A stretch of 51,129 nt of DNA from Myxococcota bacterium (GTDB lineage: Bacteria > Myxococcota_A > UBA9160 > UBA4427), in contig JAPKBZ010000028.1 in the NCBI GenBank assembly GCA_028823175.1, positions 1 to 51,129 on the forward strand. The letters are read 5' to 3'. The notes beneath the pieces were generated by a model. That model did no database searches, was not told the origin of the DNA, and was given only the letters and a program-made list of their open reading frames with translations. Numbering within the stretch: the stretch's first letter is position 1; every line of letters starts with the position of its first letter. Shown here piece by piece: positions 26,844-36,266 of this stretch. Made by a program: the position numbers and the translations under genes.

Positions 26844-28010
26844 CTAGTAACTCCGCGGCAGATTCAGCACGTGTTCTGAAACAAAATTGAGGATCATCTC
26901 GTTCGAGATGGGTGCGATGCGCGACATTCGGGACTCGCGCCAATAGCGCTCGACGTTGCACTCCTTCGCATAACCCATCCCGCCAAAAGTTTGCACAGCA
27001 CGATCGCAGGCTCGGTACCCGGCCTCGCTTGCGCGAAGCTTGGCCATATTCGCCAGCGCCCCTACTTCTTGGCCGTGGTCGAACGCCCATGCGGCTTTTT
27101 GCCAGAGAAGCTCAGCGGCTTCGAGCTCTGAGTACGAGTCAGCCAGCGGGTGCGCTATGGCCTGGTTCATACCGATGGGACGACCGAACACTTCTCGCTC
27201 CCGGGCGTAGTGAACGGCTTTGTCCAGCGCCTGTCGGCCGATACCGACGGATTCGGCAGCCAGGACAATGCGCTCGGGGTTGAGTCCGTCGAGCAGGCAA
27301 TAGAATCCCTTACCCACCTCACCCACTACGTCGGCATCGTTGACAGGCAAATCGTGGATAAAGAGCTCGTTGGAATTGACAGCGTTACGTCCGCATTTGT
27401 CGATAGGGCGAATCTCAACGTGTTTTGGATCCAGGTCGACGAGAAAGAGTGTCATGCCCTGGAGCGGCTTTGCGCATTCTTCCCGGGGAGTTGTCCGTGC
27501 GAGGAGCAGGCACTTTGAAGCCTGCTGAGCCTTCGTATTCCAGATCTTCTTCCCATTGACGATCCACCGGTCGCCATCGCGACGTGCCTGGGTCCGAATG
27601 CGTGAGGTATCCGTCCCGGCGTCGTCCTCGGTCACTCCAAAAGAGACGTGCAACTCGCCGGAGGCCGTAGGGGGCAACGTCCTCTCTTTAAGCTCCTCGG
27701 ACCCGTGATGGATGACCGGCCCCATGCCGAAGATCGAAATATGAAGTGTCGATGCCGCGTTCTGGACGCCAGCGCTATGCCCCACTGTACCCAGCAAGAC
27801 GGCCGCTTCCATAATGCCCATGCCGGCTCCGCCGTATTTTTCGGGGACCGCAATTCCGATCCAGCCCTGCTCAGCAAAGGCGTTGTAGAACTCCCAGGGG
27901 AATTCATGCTTCTCGTCATGCTCGCGCCAATACTCGTCACCGAAGGGCTGGACGAGGCGCCGCGCTTCGTGCTGAATCTGTTCGAGCTCAGGCCCAAGGC
28001 TAAAATCCAT
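26844..28010 (-). CDS. Acyl-CoA dehydrogenase
   Basis: A 388-residue acyl-CoA dehydrogenase with the FAD-binding signatures FGVTEDDAGTDTSRIRT and RWIVNGKKIWNTKA, and the C-terminal RAVQTFGGMGYAKECNVERY. The usual catalytic Glu near the C-terminus (as in YEGTNEI of the MCAD type) reads IAPISNEM, so that position is lost. Glu246 in GLNPERIVLA sits where isovaleryl- and long-chain enzymes carry their base instead. The length is normal. No electron-transfer flavoprotein gene is nearby. The 381 bp upstream (28011-28391) should hold its promoter. Confidence 0.92.
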   Translation of the reverse strand: MDFSLGPELEQIQHEARRLVQPFGDEYWREHDEKHEFPWEFYNAFAEQGWIGIAVPEKYGGAGMGIMEAAVLLGTVGHSAGVQNAASTLHISIFGMGPVIHHGSEELKERTLPPTASGELHVSFGVTEDDAGTDTSRIRTQARRDGDRWIVNGKKIWNTKAQQASKCLLLARTTPREECAKPLQGMTLFLVDLDPKHVEIRPIDKCGRNAVNSNELFIHDLPVNDADVVGEVGKGFYCLLDGLNPERIVLAAESVGIGRQALDKAVHYAREREVFGRPIGMNQAIAHPLADSYSELEAAELLWQKAAWAFDHGQEVGALANMAKLRASEAGYRACDRAVQTFGGMGYAKECNVERYWRESRMSRIAPISNEMILNFVSEHVLNLPRSY

Positions 28011-28391
28011 ACGGCCATGATAGCAAGGTAAGAGCGGGTGCCAGACAGCGGGGCCCGACCCTAGGGAGACTTTTCAGCGTCCCCTTCCGCAGATCTTCCC
28101 TTGTCTCCCCTGCACCACTTTCGCGGTGTGTATTTCTCCTGAACCGCTTCGGGGCGTCCCGGGCACTCATCAATTTCAAGAGTCGGGGGTGGAGATAACC
28201 AGAGATTTTGGAGTGCTCACGCTTCACTTCTTCGCGATGCCACGCAGAACGCCTTCGCCGCCGGAAACCCTCTAGCCTCGACCCCAGATCAGCTCGGGCC
28301 TACCCATCATGGCGTCATTATATTCGGGCTCGCCCGGCAGCTTTCGCCAGCTCCCTGACGCGGTCGATCCCCTCTTCCCCCCGCTCGGGAG
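28011..28391. other. Gene-free stretch of 381 bp
   Basis: This lies between the end of the LLM gene (28392) and the start of the acyl-CoA dehydrogenase gene (28010), both leftward. Short frames here (for example a 75-codon one ending at 28000) have no recognisable content or good ribosome site. I see no clear hairpin or repeat. Confidence 0.5.
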
Positions 28392-29639
28392 CTAATCCCT
28401 GGTGCCCTCTCGGTTGACCTCCACGCGCTTAACCGAAGCCCTGACGATCGGAATTTCTGAGTCGGCGAGAGGTTTCATGACTTTCTTACGGGCGAGAGCG
28501 GCCTCGAGAAAGGGGGCGAGTTCCCGGGCCTTGGCGCTCTCACGGGTCTCACACTCCGCCGAAAAAGGGGCCATTACCTCGTCCGCGAAGAGTTGGAGTG
28601 ACTCGCATATATGTTCGTGACGATTCCGACCCGACTGCTGCATGAAAATAATCTGATCGACCCCGGCTTCTTGGAAGTCGGAAAGGTGCGCACGCATGTC
28701 ATCAGGCGTTCCAATCCCCGTCGCACGATAATCCGGCCGACGAGAGGCTTCGATCAACTCCTCGGTCCGATTTCCACGCTTTTCCTGGAACTCTTTCCAA
28801 AGTTGGGTACGGCCAGGGACAGTGTCATGGGTCACCAACGCACGCAGGGCGTAGTTAAAAAATTCGAACCCTTCCTGCCCACGCCGAATCGCTTCAGCGC
28901 GATCATGATGAATTGAAAAATTCGACACCATCGCGATATTTGCGTTCACCGAGTGTCCGATCGGCACACACTCTTCTGAACGGATGATGTCGTAATAGGT
29001 ATCCGACCACGATTTAGCCTCTTCCGGATCGACAAAAGAGAAGGCCAAAGCGCCCAGGCCATTTCGGGCGGCCACCCGAATCGTGTCGCGATTGGTGCAA
29101 GCTATCCACATCGGCGGGTGAGGTTTTTGGAGAGGCTTCGGGAGCACATTGCGGCAAGGCATGGAAAAATATTCGCCGTCAAAACCTGGGTAGGGATCCA
29201 TCACCATCATATTGGCAATTTGCTCAGCTGCCTCGAGGCTCATCGCTCTCTTTTCCTTCGCGGGAATGCCGAAACCGCCGAGTTCAAGCCGAGTCGCCCC
29301 CTCACCAATCCCGAAATCAGCCCTGCCATTGGAAACCAGATCAAGAGTGGCGATGCCCTCCGCCGTACGAGCCGGGTGGTTATAGCGGGGAATGACCTGA
29401 CGAATCCCATGTCCGAGGCGAATTCGCTCAGTCCGCCCAGCGGCACACGCTAGGAAAACCTCGGGAGCCGAGGAGTGTGAGTACTCATCCAAAAAGTGGT
29501 GCTCGACCTCCCACGCGTAGTCGAAGCCCAACTGATCGGCGAGAACGACCTGCTCAAGGGCCTCTTGGAAGAGTCGGTGTTCGTCCCCCTCTTTCCACGG
29601 CTTGGGCAATTGCAACTCGTAGAAGACACCAAATCTCAT
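28392..29639 (-). CDS. LLM-class (luciferase-like) flavin-dependent oxidoreductase
   Basis: A 415-residue LLM-family protein. The N-terminus MRFGVFYELQLPKPW and the loop DYAWEVEHHFLDEYSHSSAP are typical of the alkanal/bacterial luciferase-like group, followed by GHGIRQVIPRYNHPARTAEG, GRADFGIGEGATRLELGGF and the closing GVDQIIFMQQSGRNRHEHI. FMNH2 or F420 is the usual cofactor; which is used here is unknown. The start at 29639 follows GGGAGG. The frame continues upstream to 30140 but that portion lies over the divergent alcohol dehydrogenase gene. The last 60 residues (after about 350) are charged and lie beyond the core fold. Confidence 0.92.
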   Translation of the reverse strand: MRFGVFYELQLPKPWKEGDEHRLFQEALEQVVLADQLGFDYAWEVEHHFLDEYSHSSAPEVFLACAAGRTERIRLGHGIRQVIPRYNHPARTAEGIATLDLVSNGRADFGIGEGATRLELGGFGIPAKEKRAMSLEAAEQIANMMVMDPYPGFDGEYFSMPCRNVLPKPLQKPHPPMWIACTNRDTIRVAARNGLGALAFSFVDPEEAKSWSDTYYDIIRSEECVPIGHSVNANIAMVSNFSIHHDRAEAIRRGQEGFEFFNYALRALVTHDTVPGRTQLWKEFQEKRGNRTEELIEASRRPDYRATGIGTPDDMRAHLSDFQEAGVDQIIFMQQSGRNRHEHICESLQLFADEVMAPFSAECETRESAKARELAPFLEAALARKKVMKPLADSEIPIVRASVKRVEVNREGTRD

Positions 29640-29841
29640 TTTCCTACCTCCCGGATGGGTTTGAGGGGCCACCATTCGGGCCGTGACCGGAGCATAATCG
29701 ATCGGACAGTCTCCTTCGACTGGGACAGCCCGCCGTGCATTACAGCCAACTCGGTGTTCCAAAAGAGAAAACAAATCTCTTACTCGCAGAGGATGGAGTT
29801 CCGTGGCAGAATTGGGTATCGAATCGTCGAAGGAAACCGTC

Positions 29842-31044
29842 ATGTCAAAGCTGAAAAGATTTGCCCATAACTGCCTGGTACCCATCGGCTCCCTGCTCGC
29901 TCGTTTTCTGCCCGACAAAGTCCCGATCACATTCGTCGGAGTCGACTCAACTCGCGAACTCTGTGAATCGATCGCGCAAATGCAGATCGAGAAGGTTCTC
30001 GTGGTGACCGACTCCGTGCTGGTTGAACTGGGCCTCGTCCAAAAAGTCTCGGAATGTCTCGAGCGCTCAGGTGTGGCGAGCGTTACGTACGATGGAGTGC
30101 TTCCCGACCCAACTTTTACCCAGGTAGAGCAAGGCCTCACATTGCTCGATGAGCACGGGTGTCAAGCTGTTCTAGCCCTGGGCGGCGGTTCGCCTATGGA
30201 TGCATCAAAACTCATAGCGGCCATGGCGACCAACCGCGTCCCCATCGAAAAACTCGAAGGGATGATGAAGGTCAAGAATGCACCGATGCCGCTCTTCGCT
30301 ATGCCCACGACCTCGGGCACTGGGTCCGAAGTAACCCTGGCAGCGGTCATCTCCGACCCCGTCTCCCACAAGAAGAAATTCTTTACGGATCCGAAGCTAT
30401 TACCTCTCATGGTTGCTCTTGACCCGAGTCTGACCCTTGGGCTCCCACCGGCGATCACAGCCGCTACGGGGATGGATGCCCTCACTCACGCAATCGAATC
30501 GTATATCAGTAAAACCGCCACTGAGACAACTCGGGGTTACGCGAAAATCTCAGTAAAACTCGTATTCGACAACCTCGATCGCGCCTGCCAAGACGGCAAG
30601 AACATCGAAACACGCAGGGCAATGTCACTCGCTTCGTATTATGGCGGCCTCGCTTTTACCCGAACAAGCGTGGGTTATGTCCATGCAATCGCCCATACCC
30701 TTGGCTCCTATTACAAGACCCCGCACGGCTTGGCGAATGCCATTGCTCTGCCAAACGTTCTCGAGTTCTCCCTGCCAGCATGTGAGGCACAACTTGCCGA
30801 GTTGGCCGACGATGTGGGGATCAAAGCAGAGAGCCAATCAAGGAAGGCCAAGGAATTCATCGCCGCCATCCGCCAGCTGATGAAGAGGATCGCAATCCCG
30901 TTTAGCCTGGAAGATCTCCGCCCCCAGGATATTCCTGCCATCGCCCAGCAGGCCTTGGCCGAAGCCCACCTGAACTACCCGGTGCCTCGGTATATGCTTC
31001 AGGGAGAGTGCGAAGCGTTACTGCACCAGATCCTCTCCGACTGA
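29842..31044 (+). CDS. Iron-containing (group III) alcohol dehydrogenase
   Basis: A 400-residue Fe-ADH. It has the nucleotide loop VLALGGGSPMDASKLIA, FAMPTTSGTGSEVTLAAVIS, and the metal-binding region GMDALTHAIESYIS and SVGYVHAIAHTLGSYYKTPHGLANA, with the His residues that bind the metal. The reaction is NAD(P)-linked alcohol/aldehyde interconversion. I chose ATG 29842 because AAGGAAA lies before it; a GTG at 29803 extends the frame by 13 codons. It diverges from the LLM gene across 202 bp and could act on aldehydes made by it. Confidence 0.92.
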   Translation: MSKLKRFAHNCLVPIGSLLARFLPDKVPITFVGVDSTRELCESIAQMQIEKVLVVTDSVLVELGLVQKVSECLERSGVASVTYDGVLPDPTFTQVEQGLTLLDEHGCQAVLALGGGSPMDASKLIAAMATNRVPIEKLEGMMKVKNAPMPLFAMPTTSGTGSEVTLAAVISDPVSHKKKFFTDPKLLPLMVALDPSLTLGLPPAITAATGMDALTHAIESYISKTATETTRGYAKISVKLVFDNLDRACQDGKNIETRRAMSLASYYGGLAFTRTSVGYVHAIAHTLGSYYKTPHGLANAIALPNVLEFSLPACEAQLAELADDVGIKAESQSRKAKEFIAAIRQLMKRIAIPFSLEDLRPQDIPAIAQQALAEAHLNYPVPRYMLQGECEALLHQILSD

Positions 31045-31142
31045 GTGAGCTCTAGAAACTCTACCTCGGCAAAAAACGCCCTGGCCCTCACTCTCCTCAC
31101 CGGCAAGGGCCGTCCTTCTCGAATTCGGGCTAGCCCGCTTAT

Positions 31143-31595
31143 TCAGGGAAGTTCATAGAGCAGGTGTTCCTTGAGATTCCCCACGAGGTCGATCAGCATA
31201 ATCCGCTCTTTGAACCACCAATCCCCTTCGATTATCTGAAAGGTATCGTGATAGCGTCCGGAAATGATCGGCTGAAGGGGCAGAATATCCGTCTGCTGGA
31301 GCACCGTGTAGCTGGTGCGCGCTGATGCCCGATCCGCACCCGACTCGACTTCGATGATCGCATTGGTCGTCAAGTGTCGAGTCCGTGGCGTGCCGTCGCC
31401 ATATAGGCGAGTGGACGCGCGGTACATCTCGAAGACGGCCGCCTCGCCCCGGACTTCGGCCTCTGCCTTCGAATCGGCACCCGGCTTGATGCAGCCATGC
31501 GCAAAGAGCCGCGCGACGCCGGCGAAATCTCCGGCATCGATGAGCTCGGCATAGCGGTAGATCAGATTCTCGATGACTCGCGTACTATCGGTCAC
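31143..31595 (-). CDS. SnoaL-like/NTF2-fold protein
   Basis: A protein of about 150 residues in the SnoaL_4-type NTF2-like fold: it opens VTDSTRVIENLIYRYAELID, continues AGDFAGVARLFAHGCI, and has RTRHLTTNAIIEV and ISGRYHDTFQII in the core. These domains serve as isomerases, hydratases or dioxygenase subunits. The start is uncertain: I use the GTG at 31595, where the family pattern begins. The frame stays open to 31835, but that part overlaps the divergent glycosyltransferase start. The nearest neighbours do not define its role. Confidence 0.75.
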   Translation of the reverse strand: MTDSTRVIENLIYRYAELIDAGDFAGVARLFAHGCIKPGADSKAEAEVRGEAAVFEMYRASTRLYGDGTPRTRHLTTNAIIEVESGADRASARTSYTVLQQTDILPLQPIISGRYHDTFQIIEGDWWFKERIMLIDLVGNLKEHLLYELP

Positions 31596-31770
31596 CCCCC
31601 AGTCATATCTTGCCGGGGGCGACGACGCAACTGAAGCCCAGGAGGCCTCCACGGTCGTCCCAAGCGGGGCTGGAACGGAGGTGGGGAACATGCGAAAATA
31701 GGCTCCCCCAATGGCCCCAGGGACTTCTCCCCTCGCCTTGCCCAGGGCGGGGACCTGAAAACACCCAATT

Positions 31771-34700
31771 GTGAAAAAAGGGATCCCTTTGACGAGCGCG
31801 CCTCGCACAGTCGTCTGCACGGTCGTTTCGGCCAACTACCTTGCACGGGCCCGAGTCCTTATGAACTCGCTGAGGTCCTATCACCCGGACTGGGTCCAGC
31901 ATGTTCTGGTCGTTGACGAAATTGGCGACCGTTTCGAACCGGCCAACGAGCGGTTCTCTGTGACCGAGGTGAGCGACCTCCCCTTCGAGTCTCCAAAGCA
32001 ACTCTTCTTTCGGTACGACATCCTCGAACTCAACACAGCTGTCAAGCCGTTCTTCTTCCGCTGGCTCTTCCAAGAGCACGCGGCAGATCGGGTCATCTAC
32101 CTCGACCCGGATATCGAAGTCTATGCACCGCTCGCCGAAGTCGAGGGTGCGCTCGATGCAGGCGCACTCATGTGCCTCACACCGCATCTCACTGGAGTCA
32201 ACGACGATGACGGTCACCCCACCGATCTGGATATCCTCGTAGCCGGCTCCTACAACCTCGGATTCTTGGCGCTGGGAAAGCACGCCAACCTCTACCCCTT
32301 CCTCGACTGGTGGTGGAAAAAACTCGAGTTTGAGTGTTTGGTCGATTTTCAACGGGGGCTTTTCGTCGACCAGAAGTGGATGGATCTCGCACCAGGCATC
32401 TTTGGAGATGCTCATATCATCCGTCACCCTGGCTATAACGTGGCGTACTGGAATTTGCCCCACAGGAAGATCAGCACGAAGGGCGAGGACTATTTTGTCA
32501 ACGAGAAGCCTCTGGTCTTCTTGCACTTCAGCGGACTCGACCCTGAAAAACCCGCCTTGTTCTCCAAGCACCAGGACCGGTATACCCTCAGGACTCTTGG
32601 CGCGCTTCGCCCCCTGATCGGCCAATATTGCGAGAGGGTACTCAAAGCCGGGCATCGACAGAGCAAGGACTGGCCGTATGCATTCGACGTCTTCGTTGAC
32701 GGCGAGCCGATCCTCGCCCCCGTTCGCCACGGATATCGAAATTCTAAGGATACCCGCACCGCCGCCGGAGAGGATCCTTTTGAGGCGGGAGCCCGGTTCC
32801 TGAACGAGTCGCTCACCCCACCTGACGCTCAAGTCTTGGTCACCCGTGTCGCCTACCTCTATTGGCAGACGCGGCCCGACCTGCAGGTCGCCTACCCTTC
32901 GCCCATCGGCTCGGGCGCCCCGCGCTACGCCCGCTGGTTCGTCGAGGAGCAGGAGTCCCAAATCCCCGCTCGCTTCAAGAGCGCGATGCTCGCGTCGCTC
33001 GCGTCGGATGGGGCGAGCGTCAGCCCCTGGAAGATCGCCCTGCGGCAGAAACTCTTTCGCCAGGCCCACAAGTATTCGGCCTATCTGAGGCGACGCCTTC
33101 CCCGGGATATCTACCTCGCCGCCAAGGAAAAATTCTTTCGCTGGGCGGCTCCCCCTCCCGACCCGGGAAAAAATCCGCTCCGACGACCGACCGATTCCAG
33201 GAAAATCGCGTGGGTCCGACGGACGGGCTTTCACCCCCAGGACGAATACGACCTGTCCACGGATGAGGCATGGATGGGTGCGCAGGCCTCGCTCGAAATT
33301 CCCAAATACCGAGGTGGACGGCTCAATATTACCGGGAGCCATACCGCGTGCGAATTCGCTCCCGAGTTCGACGAGCTTCAACTGAGAATTTCTGTCGCGG
33401 GCGAAACCATCGCTAGCCGAGCAATTGATGAACCTGGGAAATTCTCCGTAGCCTTTGAGTTGCCCGAGCAAAGCGAGGGGCCCGTTCGGCTCGAGATCGA
33501 AAGCTCAAAATCCTTCTCGCCCAACGAACTCGGGCTGGGCGAAGATTCGCGAACTCTCTCCTTGCGGATCGGTGCAATTTCCTTGAATGCTGAAGCCCTC
33601 ATCGACTTTTCGCAAAGTAGAATTGAACCGATCAAGGGGACTGGCAGTTCCCCCCACCCTCCGGGCTTGAATATAGTCGGCTATTTCAAACAAGAACTCG
33701 GAATCGCTGAATCCGCGAGGCTTGCCTCTCTCGCAGCGGAAGCCAGCCCTATTCCCCATGCCCTCGTAGACTTCAGCAAGGACTGTTCGAGCACCATCGG
33801 AGAGCACTCGCAGGACGAGAAGCTCCAGTCGGAGAATCCATACTCGATCAACGTCTTTCATATCAACGCCGATCAAATGCCCAGCGCCTGGCGCTTTTTC
33901 GGCCCTGAGTTTTTCCAGGACCGATATAATGTGGGGGTCTGGCATTGGGAGTTGCCCGAATTCCCCGATGAATGGATTCCCTCTTTTTCTTATGTCCACG
34001 AATTGTGGGCTCCGAGTCGCTTCATTCAGGACGCCATCACGGCCAAATCGACCGTCCCAGTAATCCATATGCCCCATGCCATGGGCTTTGAGCGCCCGCA
34101 GCGCGTGGCTCGGTCGGAGTTCGGCCTGCCCGAGAACGCTTTCCTCTTCCTCTCCATGTACGACATGCACTCCTTCCAGGCCAGAAAGAACCCCCAGGCA
34201 GTGCTTGAAAGCTTCAAGCTCGCCGCCAACGGCTCTCCATCCGGCAAGATGGGTCTCGTGCTCAAGGTCATGAATCCGGAAAGCCGACCCGACGATTTCG
34301 CAGAACTCAGAAAATGGGCTGAGGAAACTGCGAACGTCAGCCTAATCACCGAAACGCTTTCTCGAAACGGGATCTATCGCCTCGAAGCCTGCTGTGACGC
34401 TTTCATTTCGTTGCACCGCAGCGAGGGCTGGGGACTGGGGCTGGCAGAATCGATGTATCTGCAGAAGCCAGTGATAGCGACGGGCTGGTCGGGCAACCTC
34501 GACTTCATGACACCCGAGAACTCCGCCCTCATCGATTACGAACTCGTCGCCATCAGCGAAGATCAAGGTCCCTACAAAAAAGGACAGATCTGGGCGGATC
34601 CGAAGATTGAGCATGCAGCGGATTGGATGCTCCGCCTCGTGGAGGACAAGGCACTCCGTGACCGCCTCGCCTTAAACGGCCGCCAAACCATGGAGTCGGA

Positions 34701-34779
34701 TTACTCGCCGCTCGCCATCGGCCAAAGATACCAAGAGCGGTTTCGAATCCTACAGAGTCGAATCCAAAGCGAGAGCTGA
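31771..34779 (+). CDS. Large bifunctional glycosyltransferase (GT8-like N-terminus, GT4 C-terminus)
   Basis: A 1002-residue protein. The N-terminal unit (about 10-300) is a GT-A/GT8-like fold: VVCTVVSANYLARARVLMNS, RVIYLDPDIEVYAPL (DxD-type metal site) and IRHPGYNVAYWNL. Residues about 495-620 look like a beta-sandwich (GGRLNITGSHTACEFAP and onward) of possible carbohydrate-binding type. The C-terminal unit (about 630-1000) is GT-B/GT4: GYFKQELGIAESARL, SMYDMHSFQARKNPQAVLES and HRSEGWGLGLAESMYLQKPV, with the EX7E-like acidic pair. Such fusions add two sugars in sequence during polysaccharide or O-antigen assembly. The GTG at 31771 has a poor ribosome site. It lies 11 bp from the convergent HdeD-like gene. 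Confidence 0.9.
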   Translation: MKKGIPLTSAPRTVVCTVVSANYLARARVLMNSLRSYHPDWVQHVLVVDEIGDRFEPANERFSVTEVSDLPFESPKQLFFRYDILELNTAVKPFFFRWLFQEHAADRVIYLDPDIEVYAPLAEVEGALDAGALMCLTPHLTGVNDDDGHPTDLDILVAGSYNLGFLALGKHANLYPFLDWWWKKLEFECLVDFQRGLFVDQKWMDLAPGIFGDAHIIRHPGYNVAYWNLPHRKISTKGEDYFVNEKPLVFLHFSGLDPEKPALFSKHQDRYTLRTLGALRPLIGQYCERVLKAGHRQSKDWPYAFDVFVDGEPILAPVRHGYRNSKDTRTAAGEDPFEAGARFLNESLTPPDAQVLVTRVAYLYWQTRPDLQVAYPSPIGSGAPRYARWFVEEQESQIPARFKSAMLASLASDGASVSPWKIALRQKLFRQAHKYSAYLRRRLPRDIYLAAKEKFFRWAAPPPDPGKNPLRRPTDSRKIAWVRRTGFHPQDEYDLSTDEAWMGAQASLEIPKYRGGRLNITGSHTACEFAPEFDELQLRISVAGETIASRAIDEPGKFSVAFELPEQSEGPVRLEIESSKSFSPNELGLGEDSRTLSLRIGAISLNAEALIDFSQSRIEPIKGTGSSPHPPGLNIVGYFKQELGIAESARLASLAAEASPIPHALVDFSKDCSSTIGEHSQDEKLQSENPYSINVFHINADQMPSAWRFFGPEFFQDRYNVGVWHWELPEFPDEWIPSFSYVHELWAPSRFIQDAITAKSTVPVIHMPHAMGFERPQRVARSEFGLPENAFLFLSMYDMHSFQARKNPQAVLESFKLAANGSPSGKMGLVLKVMNPESRPDDFAELRKWAEETANVSLITETLSRNGIYRLEACCDAFISLHRSEGWGLGLAESMYLQKPVIATGWSGNLDFMTPENSALIDYELVAISEDQGPYKKGQIWADPKIEHAADWMLRLVEDKALRDRLALNGRQTMESDYSPLAIGQRYQERFRILQSRIQSES

Positions 34780-34790
34780 GACTGGGCGCC

Positions 34791-35366
34791 TCAGTTTGCT
34801 GGAGCACTTTCCCTGCGCGCGGCCATCGCGACGCCCGCCAACGCCGCGCCTCCCATCAAGAGGTTGACGCCCATCAGCAGGCCAATTGCCCAGACAGAAT
34901 CCTCAGGCCATTGCACGATAAGAAGCCCCGAAACGAGAATACCCGCCACGCCACTGATCAGCAGCCCACCCCGGGAATTCGCACCCGCTTCGCTCAGGCC
35001 GAGGATGAGGCGGCTCACACCCTCGACTCCGCACGAGATGGCGACGAGCAGGGTAATCGCGACCGCCCCCTCCAAGGGATCCGCCAGGATCAAGATACCC
35101 ACAGCCAGGCTGGCCAAGGCTGCGACGGCCAAAAGTGAAGTCCCCTTCCAGCCCGAGATTCGAATAGCGAGGAAGCCTTGAGCGACGGCTGAGACGCAGA
35201 GCATCACCGCGAGAACTTCGACCCCCACTACCGTGGCGACTTGGGGCACGAGGATGGCCGCCGCACCGAGCACGACCTGCAAAATACCGACAGCGAGAAG
35301 CAGGCCCGAGCTCTTCTTCAGGACCTCCGTCAACTGCTCCGGGGTCACGCCTTCTGCATTTACCAT
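34791..35366 (-). CDS. HdeD-family (DUF308) membrane protein
   Basis: A 191-residue protein with six hydrophobic segments arranged as three pairs (LLLAVGILQVVLGAAAIL, then VEVLAVMLCVSAVAQGFL and so on), the repeat plan of DUF308/HdeD acid-resistance membrane proteins. The start at 35366 follows GGAGAGGG; a longer frame reaches 35405. In enterics HdeD is acid-stress linked, but most homologues have no known role. It is possibly co-oriented with the VOC gene that ends at 35402, 35 bp upstream. Confidence 0.85.
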   Translation of the reverse strand: MVNAEGVTPEQLTEVLKKSSGLLLAVGILQVVLGAAAILVPQVATVVGVEVLAVMLCVSAVAQGFLAIRISGWKGTSLLAVAALASLAVGILILADPLEGAVAITLLVAISCGVEGVSRLILGLSEAGANSRGGLLISGVAGILVSGLLIVQWPEDSVWAIGLLMGVNLLMGGAALAGVAMAARRESAPAN

Positions 35367-35401
35367 TTTTCCCTCTCCTTCCAGAGTAATGACGCCAAAA
35401 C

Positions 35402-35944
35402 TCAAGCGTCGTTTTCACCGAACGTCTGGGCCATCTGGGCCCTGTATTCGCTCATCGGCATAAAGCCCGGATCGTTTCGAAAACCGGCCTCGACAGCGGC
35501 CAGTATTTCCGCATCACTCAAGCCAGGATCCCAACTTTGAATTTGCGGTTGTTGAACACTGAATGGTGTGTCGCAGAAGACCTCTATCCCGTTTTTCTCT
35601 GGATCGGAAAAATAGACCGAGATCGCGTTTCCGTGGGTGACCGGAGCAGCCCCCTGCACCCGGTCGTCCTTCGTCACCCTCTCAAACATCGTCCTAACCT
35701 GCGCGATCGAGTCGACGCGAAATGCCATATGCTCCAGGCTTGAAGCGTCTTCTTCGCCTCTCGTCACCGCAAAGGCGATCTGGTGATGATCTGTCGAACT
35801 TCCGCTCATGAAGACGATCTCCGGACCATTCGGGCCAAGGGGGCCCCGGTCGGAGATCTGAAAGTCAAGCACGTCGCGATAAAAGGCAACCATGAGCTCC
35901 AGAGAGCGAACTCGTATTACGCTGTGGGACCACTGCAGTCTCAT
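35402..35944 (-). CDS. VOC-family metalloprotein (glyoxalase / extradiol dioxygenase-like)
   Basis: A 180-residue VOC-fold protein with LQWSHSVIRVRSLELMVAFY (first metal His), SLEHMAFRVDSIAQV (second His) and YFSDPEKNGIEVFCD (metal Glu), the triad of one paired unit. A 50-residue C-terminal tail follows the fold. This pattern is close to catechol-2,3-dioxygenase-like and glyoxalase-like members. AAAAGGGCAGGG precedes the ATG at 35944. The frame runs further to 36223 through non-coding leader sequence. The substrate is unknown. Confidence 0.87.
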   Translation of the reverse strand: MRLQWSHSVIRVRSLELMVAFYRDVLDFQISDRGPLGPNGPEIVFMSGSSTDHHQIAFAVTRGEEDASSLEHMAFRVDSIAQVRTMFERVTKDDRVQGAAPVTHGNAISVYFSDPEKNGIEVFCDTPFSVQQPQIQSWDPGLSDAEILAAVEAGFRNDPGFMPMSEYRAQMAQTFGENDA

Positions 35945-36266
35945 TCCCTGCCCTTTTCCGCAACGCCCAGGCAGCCACCAACGGCCGAGGAATTGAGTGG
36001 CAATTCTCCCAGAAATTGGGGGAATTTTTCTTGAGCTTAAACATAGCGAGCCGAAGCCACGAGTACTCTCGACTTTTCCTGGAATTCGGCTCAGCTTCAA
36101 AATTTTCGAAGCCAGCTGCTTTTCTCCGGAAACGAATCCTTGAGTGAGAGCCAGGCAAAGGAGAAGCTGGGGGATTATGCTTTGAGAGGGCGGCCGATCT
36201 GCGGCCTCATCAGCAGAATACAATCAGTGGGCCTAGATTTTGGCTACCCATGGAAAGCGATCAACG
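35945..36266. other. Gene-free divergent region of 322 bp
   Basis: It lies between the VOC start (leftward) and the membrane protein (rightward). It should hold both promoters. The only marked structure is the hairpin at 36002-36029; short frames here have no recognisable content. Confidence 0.5.
36002..36029 (+). terminator. Terminator-like hairpin with T-run in an odd place
   Basis: AATTCTCCC, a 7-base loop, GGGGGAATT (9 pairs with one G-T), then TTTC. Read rightward it has the shape of an intrinsic terminator, yet no rightward gene ends nearby. It lies 58-86 bases upstream of the VOC start, so it may be a leader hairpin or stop antisense or readthrough RNA. Confidence 0.4.

Noticed and set aside
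28000-28227. 75-codon minus frame in the gap before the acyl-CoA dehydrogenase gene
   Set aside because: It overlaps the true start of that gene, has no ribosome site, and has no family pattern.
31596-31835. N-terminal extension of the SnoaL-like frame
   Set aside because: It overlaps the divergent glycosyltransferase start and is low-complexity, with no family match.
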